Shown: positions 54,432 through 62,945 of the stretch, piece after piece | How positions within the stretch are numbered: position 1 is the stretch's first letter | Layout: the number at the start of each line of letters is the position of its first letter | Source: Actinomyces oris | Lineage (GTDB): Bacteria; Actinomycetota; Actinomycetes; Actinomycetales; Actinomycetaceae | NCBI RefSeq assembly: GCF_001553935.1 | Contig: NZ_CP014232.1 | Location: 1,240,001-1,304,000 of the forward strand | Reading direction: 5' to 3' | DNA: 64,000 bases | The notes under the pieces: generated by a model | Seen by the model: the letters and a program-made list of their open reading frames with translations, nothing else | What the model was told of the DNA's origin: nothing | Databases searched by the model: none | Translations under genes and position numbers: made by a program

Positions 54432-57023
54432 CTACTCCCCGCCGCGGCGCACGGCCTCCAGCATGAGGGTGGCCACGTCCGTGACCCGCACGTCGGCGCC
54501 CTCGGAGGCGACGCCGTCGGAGAGCATCGTGGTGCAGAAGGGGCAGGCCGTGGCGATGACCTGAGCGCCGGTGCCGATGGCCTCGCGCGAGCGCTCCACG
54601 GCGATGCGCGTCCCGATGGTCTCCTCCATGAAGGCGCGCGCCCCGCCGCCCCCGCAGCAGAAGCCCCGCTCACGGCTGCGCGGCATCTCCACCGTGGTCG
54701 CGCCGGTCGCCTCCAGCAGCTCGCGTGGCGGGGAGTAGACCTGGTTGTGGCGGCCCAGGTAGCAGGCGTCGTGGTAGGTGACCGTCGGGATGACCGACTC
54801 GCCCGTTGCCTTGCTGGCGGTCTCCCCGCCCGACGGCGCCGCCGGGGCCCCGGCCTGCGGCTCGGCGGCCTCGGTGCTCGACGTCGGGGCGTCCCCGGCC
54901 GGTGAGTCGCCGTCCTGCCCGGTGGCGGGTGCCGGCGTGGCCGGGGCGGCGGAGGCCGCTGGGGCGTCGGGCGCCGTCGAACCACCCGCGGCCTGCGGCG
55001 GCGCCGGGCGCAGCCGACCCTCGCGCACGAGCCGGTTGAGCAGCTGGGTGTAGTGGACGACCTCGTAGCGGCCCCCGATCTGCGGGTACTCCCGCGAGAT
55101 CGTGTTGAAGCAGTGCGCGCAGGTCACCACGATCCGCTGCGCCCCGACCTCGCCCAGCGTCTCCACGTTCTGCGCGGCGAGCATCTGGTAGAGGATTTCG
55201 TTGCCAGCGCGCCGGGCCGGGTCGCCGGTGCAGGTCTCGGCGTCGCCGAGGACCGCGAAGCTCACCCCCGCGGTGTGCAGCAGCTCGGCCACCGCCCGCG
55301 TCGTCTTCTTGGCCCGGTCCTCGTAGGCGCCGGCGCAACCCACCCAGAACAGGTAGTCGACGTCCGCGGCGCTCTCGACGTCGTCGCCGATGACCGGCAC
55401 CTCGAAGTCCAGGTTCTTGGCCCAGTCCAGGCGCTTGCGCGCCGGCAGCCCCCACGGGTTCCCCTTGGACTCCATCTTGCGGAACATGCCGCCGAGCTCC
55501 TTGGGGAAGGCCGACTCCATGAGCACCTGCTGGCGGCGCACATCGACGACGTGGTCGACGTGCTCAATGTCCACCGGGCACTGGTCCACGCAGGCCCCGC
55601 AGGTGGTGCAGGCCCACAGGACGTCGGCGGGGATGACCTCCCCGGCCAGGGGCGCCGGCCGTGTGGCCACACCCGTCTCGGTGGGGGCCGCCTTGGCTGC
55701 CAGCAGCGCGCCGAGCACGTCGCCGGTGTGGGCGGTCCCCGGCTCCAGGCCCAGGTTCGTCTCGCGCGCCAGACCGTCGTGCATGCCCAGCGCCTTGCCG
55801 ACCAGCCCACCGGAGGTGGGGCGGGAGGCCACCATCTCCTCGGTGACGTCGCCGGGCTCGACCCCCAGGGCGCTCGCGGCCCGCAGGTAGGGGGCGGCCG
55901 CCGCGTGGTGGTCGCGCAGCGCCATGACGAACAGCTTGGGGGACAGGGGCTTGCCGGTGTTCCACGCCGGGCACAGGTCCTGGCAGCGGCCGCACTCGGT
56001 GCAGGTGGAGAAGTCCAGCAGGCCCTTCCAGGTGAAGTCCTCGATGCGGCCCACGCCCAGGCGCACCTCGGGGCCCTCGCCGGAGTCGGCGGCCTCCATG
56101 GCCTCCTCCAGCGTGTCCATGGTGGCTTCTGTCAGGGGCTCGTCGCCGACCATGAGCGGCTGAAGCGGGCCCAGCGCCTTGGAGCCGTCCACCTCGCGGC
56201 GCGCGTAGACGTTGAGGATCGCCAGGAACCGGTGCCAGGCCACACCCATCGAGGGCTGCAGGCCCACGACGACGAACCAGGTCATCGACAGCACCACCTT
56301 GATGGTGGCGACGATGAGAATCGCGTTGGCCAGGGCGCCGGCGCTCGCGGGTGCGAGCAGCGGGCCGGTCCAGGCCGTCAGGGGGAAGTGCGTCCAGGAG
56401 GCCAGGGCCTGCTGCGCCGGGTCGGGGGAGGCGGCCAGGTGGGCGTGCTCCAGCATCCGCAGCGCCAGCACGCAGGCGACCACGCCGATGATGGTGGCCT
56501 CGACGAACTTCGCCTGGGCCGACGACGAGCCGGCGAAGCGCGAGGTGCGCGGACGCTTACCGCCGTCGGAGTCCGGGGTGTAGGGCGGGGCGGCCCGGCC
56601 AGCCCGGGTCAGGCGCCAGCGCAGGATCGTCAGACCCACGATCCCGAAGGTGGACAGCCAAGCGATGATCTCGACGACCCAGGCCCACCAGGCGGCGTGC
56701 CCGATGAGCGGCAGCGCGAAGTCGGGCCCGCCCAGCACCTGCCCGTATCCGGCCACGAGCGTGAGGAACAGCAGCGGGAAGGAGACCATGACCAGCCAGT
56801 GGGCGGCCTTGATGAAGGGGCGGCCCTTGAAGGCGGTGTGGCCCACGAGCGCCCCCAGCGTGAGCGCCAGGCGCTTGCCGACCGGGCGAAGGCGCTGCGG
56901 TGCGGTTGCGCGGCCCACGGCCATGCGGGCGCCAATAGTGAAACAGGCGCGTGCGAAAACTGCGATACCGATCGTCGTGGCGATGACGACGATGACGACA
57001 CAGACGATCTGCACGGCACTCAT
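54432..57023 (-). CDS. Membrane-bound Fe-S oxidoreductase (HdrD/GlpC-like with N-terminal membrane domain)
   Basis: An 863-residue fusion: six or so membrane segments at residues 3-320 resembling NarI-type cytochrome b subunits, two [4Fe-4S] motifs CTECGRCQDLCP (341-352) and CTTCGACVDQCP (472-483), then two CCG (cysteine-rich) domains, the first with FWVGCAGAYEDRAKKT and the second ending FCCGGGGARAF (about 787-797). This architecture is common in actinobacteria and thought to move electrons between a quinone and a soluble donor. A Pro/Ala/Ser-rich stretch of about 70 residues (near 673-742) interrupts the second CCG domain before VTYHDACYLGRHNQVY. GAGGAAACC precedes the ATG. Confidence 0.9.
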   Translation of the reverse strand: MSAVQIVCVVIVVIATTIGIAVFARACFTIGARMAVGRATAPQRLRPVGKRLALTLGALVGHTAFKGRPFIKAAHWLVMVSFPLLFLTLVAGYGQVLGGPDFALPLIGHAAWWAWVVEIIAWLSTFGIVGLTILRWRLTRAGRAAPPYTPDSDGGKRPRTSRFAGSSSAQAKFVEATIIGVVACVLALRMLEHAHLAASPDPAQQALASWTHFPLTAWTGPLLAPASAGALANAILIVATIKVVLSMTWFVVVGLQPSMGVAWHRFLAILNVYARREVDGSKALGPLQPLMVGDEPLTEATMDTLEEAMEAADSGEGPEVRLGVGRIEDFTWKGLLDFSTCTECGRCQDLCPAWNTGKPLSPKLFVMALRDHHAAAAPYLRAASALGVEPGDVTEEMVASRPTSGGLVGKALGMHDGLARETNLGLEPGTAHTGDVLGALLAAKAAPTETGVATRPAPLAGEVIPADVLWACTTCGACVDQCPVDIEHVDHVVDVRRQQVLMESAFPKELGGMFRKMESKGNPWGLPARKRLDWAKNLDFEVPVIGDDVESAADVDYLFWVGCAGAYEDRAKKTTRAVAELLHTAGVSFAVLGDAETCTGDPARRAGNEILYQMLAAQNVETLGEVGAQRIVVTCAHCFNTISREYPQIGGRYEVVHYTQLLNRLVREGRLRPAPPQAAGGSTAPDAPAASAAPATPAPATGQDGDSPAGDAPTSSTEAAEPQAGAPAAPSGGETASKATGESVIPTVTYHDACYLGRHNQVYSPPRELLEATGATTVEMPRSRERGFCCGGGGARAFMEETIGTRIAVERSREAIGTGAQVIATACPFCTTMLSDGVASEGADVRVTDVATLMLEAVRRGGE

Positions 57024-57200
57024 CGGGGCGGGTTTCCTCAGGTCTCCGAAGGCAAAGGCGGAAGCGCTGGGAGGTGGCCGGAGGCGCCCCGGAAGGTCGC
57101 CTGCGCGGCACACCGTTGGCGCTCCCCGCCAGCCTACCCGGGGGGTGACTGGGAGTTGGAAGGGGCGCGGTCTGAGTGCCGAGGCACCACAGTGGAAAAA

Positions 57201-57357
57201 GTGTCACGATTGGCGACTTTTCGGGGCGCGGCCGGCGGCCGCGAGCTAAGCCGGATCCTCGGAGACTGGCTCTGACCTGCGAAGACGCCGTGGTGCCGAG
57301 TGTGCGGAGGTCCCTCGCGAACGGTGCTCGGGCGGGAAAAGTCGCCAATCGTGACAC
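57201..57357. mobile_element. MITE-like element, copy 2
   Basis: 157 bp with perfect 21-bp terminal inverted repeats: left GTGTCACGATTGGCGACTTT(T), right its exact complement ending at 57357. No coding capacity. Shares its ends with the element at 49350. It occupies much of the 384-bp gap 57024-57407, which has no gene. Confidence 0.75.
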
Positions 57358-57407
57358 GGGACCGCAAAAAAGTGTGCCGACCCCGCTATGGGGCCGGCAC
57401 TGAGTCC

Positions 57408-57725
57408 TCAGGCGCTGATGGCGCGCTGCGCGTAGGGGGAGTCAGGGCGGCGGGCGCTGTACCACTTGGCGGCCTGGCGCAGTCCGAGCTCACGCACCAG
57501 GGTGACGGTGGCCCCGGAGATGATGGCGAAGGTGACGATCTCGGCCAGCTTGTAGTTGAGGACCTGGTCCTCCTCGCGCGGGGCCGGCTTGCCGGAGATC
57601 GCCCGCCAGCCAAGCGCCACGACCTTCTCAGCCACGAACCCGGAGGCGAGCGTGGCCACGGCCGCGGTCGCCTTCCACATGAAGTCGGTGGTCTGGTCGA
57701 TCTGGGCGGGGTCCTGGTCGCTCAT
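57408..57725 (-). CDS. DUF4235 small membrane protein
   Basis: A 105-residue protein. KATAAVATLASGFVAEKVVALGWRAISGKPAP is the DUF4235 signature (W-K-x3-A-x3-A-x4-x-K-x3-x-W-x-x-x-T/S-G-K-x-P), followed by a second membrane helix with EIVTFAIISGATVTLVRELGLRQAAKWY. Function unknown; common in actinobacteria. AAGGAGG before the ATG at 57725. Confidence 0.85.
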   Translation of the reverse strand: MSDQDPAQIDQTTDFMWKATAAVATLASGFVAEKVVALGWRAISGKPAPREEDQVLNYKLAEIVTFAIISGATVTLVRELGLRQAAKWYSARRPDSPYAQRAISA

Positions 57726-57824
57726 GAGTCCTCCTTGCGCCCGGGTCGGGCGGCGTCGTGGGTACCTGCGTGCTGGCGGCGGACCGATGGTGTCGGCCCG
57801 TTCCGCCCCGATCATGCCGCACCT

Positions 57825-57881
57825 GGGCCGACGGCGCAGCCAGTGCCCGCCCGCGTGGCGCCAACTGCCGGGCCCGGGTGG
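57825..57881 (+). repeat. 57-bp direct repeat, copy 1
   Basis: Begins GGGCCGACGGCGCAGCCAGT and ends CCGGGCCCGGGTGG. Differs from the copy at 58556 at only 4 positions. The 426-bp gap 57726-58151 otherwise contains AT-richer sequence (57910-58150) in which no gene could be supported. Confidence 0.85.
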
Positions 57882-58151
57882 GGGGATTCTCGTGGCGCCA
57901 GGCGCTTGAACGAGCAGGGCGGATGGCATCAACGCATTGGATTGTTAAGACGTTTCAGGGGAAGCCTCAGTGGTTTCCAGAAAACTGAGTGGCAGGTGCC
58001 TTGTGCTCGTCAGTTCGCCCTGTTACCTTCCTTTGTGAGGTGTTGGAAATTTCCTGATCCTCCTCGAATGGTCAGGATGTCGAGGGATCTACGGCTGGTG
58101 GGCTCGCCTGCTGAAGAATAGGCGCCGCGCTTGCTTGATGGGGGTGCATGA

Positions 58152-58490
58152 ATGCTGCGAGAGAACAGTAGCGTGAGTGCCCTACTGACGTATGTCATTG
58201 TCATTGTTTTCGCTGCGCTATTTGTTGCTGTCAACTGGTCGGGTTCGGGAAGAGTCTTGTCACTGGCCTCCGCTGCTGTCATTGCCTGCGCGTTGATGGC
58301 GCTTCACTCAAAGTCCTTCGCCGCGGCTGTCGGTGCCGCGCTTCTCCTCGTGCCGCTGCCCTTGATAGCGGTGTGGACGAACGCCGGCTCAGCGACGGGC
58401 GTCATCGGGCCGCTGGTTCTCTTGGTCGGAGTCGCCTGCTGGCGAACCTGGAGGTCCGCAAAGAAGGTGGGGCTGAAGCAATCTGGTTGA
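58152..58490 (+). CDS. Small membrane protein of unknown function
   Basis: A 112-residue protein with four hydrophobic segments (LLTYVIVIVFAALFVAVNW, VLSLASAAVIACALMAL, AAAVGAALLLVPLPLIAVW, GVIGPLVLLVGVACW) and a short basic tail. No family recognised. ATG at 58152 or GTG at 58182-58184 region are possible starts; only a weak purine stretch precedes the first. It sits between the two copies of the 57-bp repeat and has less GC-rich codons than its neighbours, suggesting recent arrival. Confidence 0.55.
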   Translation: MLRENSSVSALLTYVIVIVFAALFVAVNWSGSGRVLSLASAAVIACALMALHSKSFAAAVGAALLLVPLPLIAVWTNAGSATGVIGPLVLLVGVACWRTWRSAKKVGLKQSG

Positions 58491-58555
58491 GTCGGTCGGC
58501 TGGAGCTGGCCTATCCCTTCGTGTGTGAGGGTGGTTGGGGCGTGTGGTAGCTCCC

Positions 58556-58612
58556 GGGCCGACGGTGCAGTCGGTGCCCGCCCGCGTGGCGCCAACCGCC
58601 GGGCCCGGGTGG
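58556..58612 (+). repeat. 57-bp direct repeat, copy 2
   Basis: GGGCCGACGGTGCAGTCGGT to CCGGGCCCGGGTGG; same orientation as copy 1, 674 bp apart. Together they bracket the small membrane protein gene. Confidence 0.85.
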
Positions 58613-58737
58613 TCGTGCCGTGCGCCGCGCGTTCGGGGGTCAGGGCTCGAAGCGGTGCCCCACCCCACGAACGCGCGGGAGAGTGATGGGTGTCGTGGCG
58701 TGCGATGCCGAGCCCCTGCCTGAATGGGGCGGCGGGC

Positions 58738-59103
58738 TCAGGCCTGGGCGGGACGGATGGCGGCGTTGATCTGTGCGGCCAAGCCTGCGGGGTCGTCGAC
58801 CGTGAGGTAGAGGTGCGTGAAGCGCTCGTCCTCCAGGGTGACGACCAGGGTGTTCTCGTAACCGGAGATGTTCCAGAACTGCGCGGTGCCGTCGGCGTGG
58901 AAGGTCCCGGAGAGTTTGCTGCCGGCCTGCAGTCCGGGCCCGCGCCAGCCCTTGGGCTCGTGGCGCAGGCCGGGGTCGTGCGTGGCGCCGCGTACGTGCG
59001 CGAGCGGGAACTCCAGTCGGGAGGTGTAGGACCACATCTTGTCCAGCCCGTGCGGCTCAACGCTCAGGGAGGTATCGGTGATGGTGACGGTGTTGCGGCT
59101 CAT
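58738..59103 (-). CDS. Conserved hypothetical protein, beta-rich, 121 aa
   Basis: A soluble 121-residue protein with no signal or membrane segment. The pattern of alternating strands (TVTITDTSLSVEP, HGLDKMWSYTSRLEFPLAHVRGATHDP, GTAQFWNISGYENTLVVTLED) ending in a helix (DPAGLAAQINAAIR) resembles small PH-like domains found in actinobacteria; this is a structural impression only. ATG at 59103 with GAGGAG. Next to the TetR gene, same strand, 81 bp apart. Confidence 0.7.
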   Translation of the reverse strand: MSRNTVTITDTSLSVEPHGLDKMWSYTSRLEFPLAHVRGATHDPGLRHEPKGWRGPGLQAGSKLSGTFHADGTAQFWNISGYENTLVVTLEDERFTHLYLTVDDPAGLAAQINAAIRPAQA

Positions 59104-59184
59104 GATGTCTGCTCCTCTCGCGGGCAGGTCGGTTGGGTGGAAGTGAGCTGGTGATCTAGCAGGTGGGCGCGGGGCTGGAGCGGA

Positions 59185-59634
59185 TTACGTCGGCGGTGAG
59201 GCTGATGTCTTTCCGGTCGCTGTGGCCAAGGTCGACGTCGTAGCGCCGGCCCGCACCAGCAGGCGTCGGCCCAGCGCCTCGGCGGTGATGCCCGCCCGGC
59301 TCAAAGCGACCTCGAGGGCCTCGCGCACGGCCGGGTCCCCGGGGGCGATCTCCATGAGTGCCACAAGGATCAGGTCGAGCTCCTCGTGTCCCACCCCTGC
59401 GGCGTTGGTGGAATCGCCGGGGGTGGCCGCCGGACTCAGAGCGGCCAGCGCCTCAGTGAGGCAGCGCTGGAAGAGCCCGTCCTTGGAGCCGAAGACCCCG
59501 TAGAGGCTGGCGCGATTGACGCCGGTGGCCCGAACCAGATCGTCTACAGAGGCTCCCGCAAAACCGCGCTCGGCGAAGACCGCCGTGGCGGAGCTGATGG
59601 CCTCGCTTTCGATGAAGGTGCGTCGTCGTCCCAT
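59185..59634 (-). CDS. TetR-family transcriptional regulator
   Basis: A 149-residue regulator, shorter than the usual 190-220. The N-terminal helix-turn-helix is complete: AISSATAVFAERGFAGASVD, DLVRATGVNRASLYGVFGSK, DGLFQRCL. The ligand domain is short and ends in a Thr/Ala-rich tail, so its C-terminus may be truncated. ATG at 59634 is 6 nt after TATTCT (leaderless); two operator-like repeats cover the promoter, pointing to autoregulation. Confidence 0.87.
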   Translation of the reverse strand: MGRRRTFIESEAISSATAVFAERGFAGASVDDLVRATGVNRASLYGVFGSKDGLFQRCLTEALAALSPAATPGDSTNAAGVGHEELDLILVALMEIAPGDPAVREALEVALSRAGITAEALGRRLLVRAGATTSTLATATGKTSASPPT

Positions 59635-59640
59635 GAATCC

Positions 59641-59682
59641 AGAATAGACGTTCTGGAACGGCTAGTCAAGAACAATCGTTCT
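59641..59682 (-). promoter_or_regulatory. TetR operator pair overlapping its promoter
   Basis: AGAATAGACGTTCT (59641-59654) and AGAACAATCGTTCT (59669-59682): two 14-bp near-palindromes, centres 28 bp apart, the first covering the -10 of the TetR gene. Spacing of nearly three helical turns puts both on one DNA face. Confidence 0.65.
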
Positions 59683-59712
59683 GAAATTCTTGGGCGGGAA
59701 AGGCCGCCTCCC

Positions 59713-60780
59713 TCAGCCGATATGCCCCGTCTGCGCGCCGAGGACCAGCAGCGCGTACAGCACGGCGAAGACCCCGGCAACGGCGGCGCAGGCCAGGGCT
59801 GGGCGGCGCCGGTAGGTCAGCACGGCGACGTACTCACGCAGCCAGGCGTTGACGATGTAGAACCAGGCCGTGCGCGCCGGCGCGACCGCCCACGGCACCC
59901 CCATGTCGGAGGCCAGGATCGCGGTGCGCACCGCGTGGAAGGAGCTCGTCATCAGCAGCACCTGCGGGTCCGCCATGCCGCGCTCAGCCAACAGGTCGCG
60001 CGTGTAGGAGATGTTCGTGCGAGTCGTCGTCGAACGGTCCTCCAGGAGGATCCGCTCAGGCGGGACGCCACGGGCGATCGCGTAGTCGGCCATGGCGCGC
60101 GCCTCGCTGGTCGGCTCGTCGGCGCCCTGCCCGCCGCTCATGACCAGCAGCGGCACCCCGGGGCGCAGGCCCTCCTCGTCGCGCCAGGCCTCGATGCCTC
60201 CGGCGATCCGCGAGCCCAGCAGCGGCCCGACCTTCCCGTTGATGAGGCCGGCGCCATGGACCACGACGACGTCGGGGTGCGGCATGGCTCGGCGTCCGCC
60301 CCAGATTCGCTGCACTGCCGTCTGGCCCAAGAAGATGAGGAGGAAGACGCCCAGGTAAGCGCAGGCGCAGAACATGAGCGCGGCAACCAGCAGGGCCCAG
60401 GGGCTGCCGGTGGCCACGAGCGCGACGGCGGCCATCGGCGTGGCGATGAGTCCCAGGCCGGCCGCCAGGCACAGCAGGTTGCTCAGGCGCCGGCCCTCGC
60501 GGCGGATGAGGACGACGCCGTTGAACATGAGCAGGAACGGCATGAGGGCGATGAGCAGGAAGAAGGCGACGCTGCCCAGACCCACCGGGATCGTGAGGAC
60601 GGGGATGAGGGAGGCCAGGTGGTGCAGTGCTCTGACCGTAGTGCCGACCAAGAGCAGGAACAGGAGTCCGTTGCGAAGCCGGCGGTTGTCGCGGCGTCGC
60701 GAGAACCTGAGGAGCCCCCACCACAGCGCCAGGGCGGCGACGTCGACCAGCGGAGCGGGGAGGAACCAGGGGGTGCTCAT
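59713..60780 (-). CDS. YdcF-like (DUF218) membrane protein
   Basis: A 355-residue protein: five N-terminal membrane segments (residues 8-160), then a DUF218 domain with DVVVVHGAGLINGKVGPLLG, SGGQGADEPTSEARAMADYA, ILLEDRSTTTRTNISYTRDL and LMTSSFHAVRTAILA, then one more membrane segment at the C-terminus. The domain binds nucleotide-like ligands and is linked to envelope polysaccharide metabolism (SanA, ElyC), but its reaction is unknown. ATG at 60780 with GAGAGGAAACC. The 60781-61078 gap shows no gene. Confidence 0.87.
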   Translation of the reverse strand: MSTPWFLPAPLVDVAALALWWGLLRFSRRRDNRRLRNGLLFLLLVGTTVRALHHLASLIPVLTIPVGLGSVAFFLLIALMPFLLMFNGVVLIRREGRRLSNLLCLAAGLGLIATPMAAVALVATGSPWALLVAALMFCACAYLGVFLLIFLGQTAVQRIWGGRRAMPHPDVVVVHGAGLINGKVGPLLGSRIAGGIEAWRDEEGLRPGVPLLVMSGGQGADEPTSEARAMADYAIARGVPPERILLEDRSTTTRTNISYTRDLLAERGMADPQVLLMTSSFHAVRTAILASDMGVPWAVAPARTAWFYIVNAWLREYVAVLTYRRRPALACAAVAGVFAVLYALLVLGAQTGHIG

Positions 60781-61078
60781 GGGGTGGTTTCCTCTCGTGG
60801 TGCAGGGGGTGGGTTTGTCCTGGGTGCGGGAAAGGCGGGGCCTTCCCGGCATGGCACGGGACGGTGGGTGCTGATGGGGCGGCGCTCATCATAGAACCGG
60901 GGCCAGCTGGTGCCGCCTCGCGCTCATGCGATCAGGTTAGGAGGCGGCTGCCGGTAGGTGTGAGCGTCGTTGGGACGATTCGTGGGAGGCGGCCCTCCAC
61001 CCTTCGGAGGACGGCGTGCGCCCCGACTCCTCCCTGGGGGGAGATGGTCGGACCGGCCGGGTACCGGCCGTCGGACCC

Positions 61079-61107
61079 GCGCAGTCGTACCGTAGGTCGC
61101 GCTGTCG
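61079..61107 (+). repeat. TACCCTACGA-type repeat, copy 3, left part (split by the IS)
   Basis: CGCGCAGTCGTACCGTAGGT then CGCGCTGTCG, cut at the 13-bp target duplication. The right part continues at 62572-62601 with CGACCGTGAGGATTACCCTA then CGATCACGCG. Joined, they form one palindrome like copies 1 and 2. Confidence 0.65.
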
Positions 61108-61120
61108 AGGGTTAAAGGTA

Positions 61121-62558
61121 CTGTGTTGTCTCATGACTTCTGAGAGTTTCGGATGTCATGACATCTGAGACACTGGTGGGGTGGGTTGCCTGGGGTTATG
61201 GGTAACTCGATTTCGCCGTCTCGTCGTGAGCAGGTCATAGGTTTTGACTCCAGGACCAGTGGGATGAGCGTGGAGGAGTTCTGCGCTCAGGTGGGTATCT
61301 CGCGGGCCTCGTTCTACCGGATACGCCGACGCGCTGAGCACGAGGGCCTGGCTGCCGCGCTGACACCGCGTTCACGGGCCCCGCGCCACCCGGCGCGGGT
61401 GTGGGACCAGGGCACTGATGAGCGCATCGCCCAGGTTCGCGCCGACCTGCTCGCCGCCGGCCGGGAGGCGGGTCCGGCCTCGGTGTGGTGGGTGATGAGC
61501 CAGGGCGCCAGCGTTCCGGCTCCCTCGCGCGCGACGATCGCCCGCAGCCTACGCAGAGCCGGCCTGGTGGTCCCCGCCCCGCGCAAGCGGCCCAGGACGT
61601 CGTACAAGCGCTTCACCCGCAGCGCGGCCAACGAGCTGTGGCAGATCGACGGCTTCCAATGGCACCTGGAGGACCGTCTGGTGACCGTCTACCAGGTCGT
61701 TGACGACTGCTCGCGGGTCATCACCGCCCTGAGGGCCTGCTGGGGCGGTGAGAGCGTGGCAGGCGCCCGCATGGTCCTTGAGGAGGCCTTCGCCACCTGG
61801 GGGCGTCCGGCGGCGATCCTGTCGGACAACGCGCTGGCGTTCAACACCAGCCGTATCACTGGCCCGGGAGCCACCGAGAAGTGGCTGGCATCCCTGGGGG
61901 TGCGTCCCATCAGCGGGCGGGTGGGCCACCCTCAGACCCAGGGCAAGGTCGAGCGCTCCCACCAGCCGGCAGCCGCCTGGCTGCGCGCCCACCCGGCCAG
62001 CACCCTTGAGGAGCTCAACGCCGAGCTGGACCGCTTCACCAGCTACTACAACACCGAGCGCCAGCACCAGGGCCACGGCGTCGCACTGACCCCGCTGAGG
62101 GTATGGGCTCAGACCCCCAGGGCGCTGGCCAGCCCAGCCCCCATCGACCTGGAGCGCCTACCAGCCGGTGGCGGCCCCATCAGCCTGCCCGACCCCGCCG
62201 ATCCCGACCAGGCCGTGGACCGCGCCCGACGCACCGTGATGTCCAACGGGTGCGTGTCCTACAAGGACCGTGCACTGTCACTGGGCCAGACCATGCGCGG
62301 CGTCGAGGTCACCCTGATCGAGTACACCACGCGCCTGGACCTCTACGACCCCGACGGGCGCCGCTTCGTGTCCCTGCCCTGGCCCCAACCCACCCAGAGG
62401 CAGCAAGGCAACCGCTCCACCATCGACACCAAGAAACCGCCCTACCGACTCATCCCGCTACCACCCCGACGCCCCCGAACGTCTCACAGGTCATAACCCC
62501 AACCAGTGTCTCAGAAGTCATGACACCCAAATGTCTCAGAAGTGAGGAGACAACACAG
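61121..62558 (+). mobile_element. IS481-family insertion sequence, intact, 1438 bp
   Basis: Terminal inverted repeats begin CTGTGTTGTCTC on both ends and stay similar for about 55 bp, with an internal TGTCATGACNTCTGAGACAC motif repeated in each. The 13-bp direct repeat AGGGTTAAAGGTA lies immediately outside both ends (61108-61120 and 62559-62571), marking a target duplication. One full-length transposase gene lies inside. The intact ends and perfect duplication indicate a recent insertion. Confidence 0.93.
61198..62496 (+). CDS. IS481-family transposase (DDE)
   Basis: A 432-residue transposase. N-terminal helix-turn-helix (SVEEFCAQVGISRASFYRI), then the rve integrase core with the catalytic triad: Asp in LWQIDGFQW, Asp in AILSDNALAFN, Glu in GKVERSHQ. 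IS481 hallmark spacing and HPQTQGKVERSH are present. ATG at 61198; a TTG 12 nt earlier is possible. A C-terminal domain with Asp/Pro-rich segment follows (residues 315-432). Confidence 0.93.
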   Translation: MGNSISPSRREQVIGFDSRTSGMSVEEFCAQVGISRASFYRIRRRAEHEGLAAALTPRSRAPRHPARVWDQGTDERIAQVRADLLAAGREAGPASVWWVMSQGASVPAPSRATIARSLRRAGLVVPAPRKRPRTSYKRFTRSAANELWQIDGFQWHLEDRLVTVYQVVDDCSRVITALRACWGGESVAGARMVLEEAFATWGRPAAILSDNALAFNTSRITGPGATEKWLASLGVRPISGRVGHPQTQGKVERSHQPAAAWLRAHPASTLEELNAELDRFTSYYNTERQHQGHGVALTPLRVWAQTPRALASPAPIDLERLPAGGGPISLPDPADPDQAVDRARRTVMSNGCVSYKDRALSLGQTMRGVEVTLIEYTTRLDLYDPDGRRFVSLPWPQPTQRQQGNRSTIDTKKPPYRLIPLPPRRPRTSHRS

Positions 62559-62751
62559 AGGGTTAAAGGTACGACCGTGAGGATTACCCTACGATCACGC
62601 GGAAAGGCGATGATGTGGAAAGGCGAACGCGTGGGACAGCGATGCGGGACGGTGCCGCGGCAGAGCCCGAGTGTGAGACAGGGCTCGGGTGCGTGGCGCG
62701 GGCCGGATGGAGTTGGTGTCAGTGGGTGCCCTCGAACTACAGTTGACCTGC

Positions 62752-62881
62752 AACGACAGGGGAGCGCCCCGTCGTCGGCCCGGCCGCCACTGGCCGATGG
62801 GCCGCCTCCGACGGCGCTGAGAGTGCGGAAACCCGCAGACCCTCGAACCTGCTCCGGTTAGTACCGGCGAAGGAAGTCGAG
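62752..62881 (+). promoter_or_regulatory. TPP riboswitch (THI box)
   Basis: The conserved thiamine-pyrophosphate aptamer elements are present in order: GGGGAGC (62759-62765), CTGAGA (62817-62822), GACCCTCGAACCTG (62838-62851), then GGTTAGTACCGGCGAAGGAA. The P1 helix pairs CGAC (62753-62756) with GTCG (62876-62879). The P3 arm is extended by a GC-rich hairpin (62770-62812). A CCCGGCG/CGCCGGG hairpin between it and the ribosome site (62890-62917) can serve as expression platform. TACAGT (62738-62743) is a probable -10. It controls the thiamine transporter gene that follows. Confidence 0.93.
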
Positions 62882-62945
62882 ACCATCTCCCCGGCGCGCC
62901 GCAGGTGGTCGCCGGGCCCTCCGGAGAACCATCCAGGAGGCACAC

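Noticed and set aside
55053..57275. A 740-codon open frame on the plus strand opposite the Fe-S oxidoreductase
   Set aside because: It is the GC-driven antisense shadow of the real gene: Gly/Arg/His-rich, no domains, while the minus strand has Fe-S motifs in the right order.
57300..58121. A 273-codon plus-strand frame after the Fe-S gene
   Set aside because: Covers a MITE-like element, the antisense of a DUF4235 gene and a direct repeat; composition is not protein-like.
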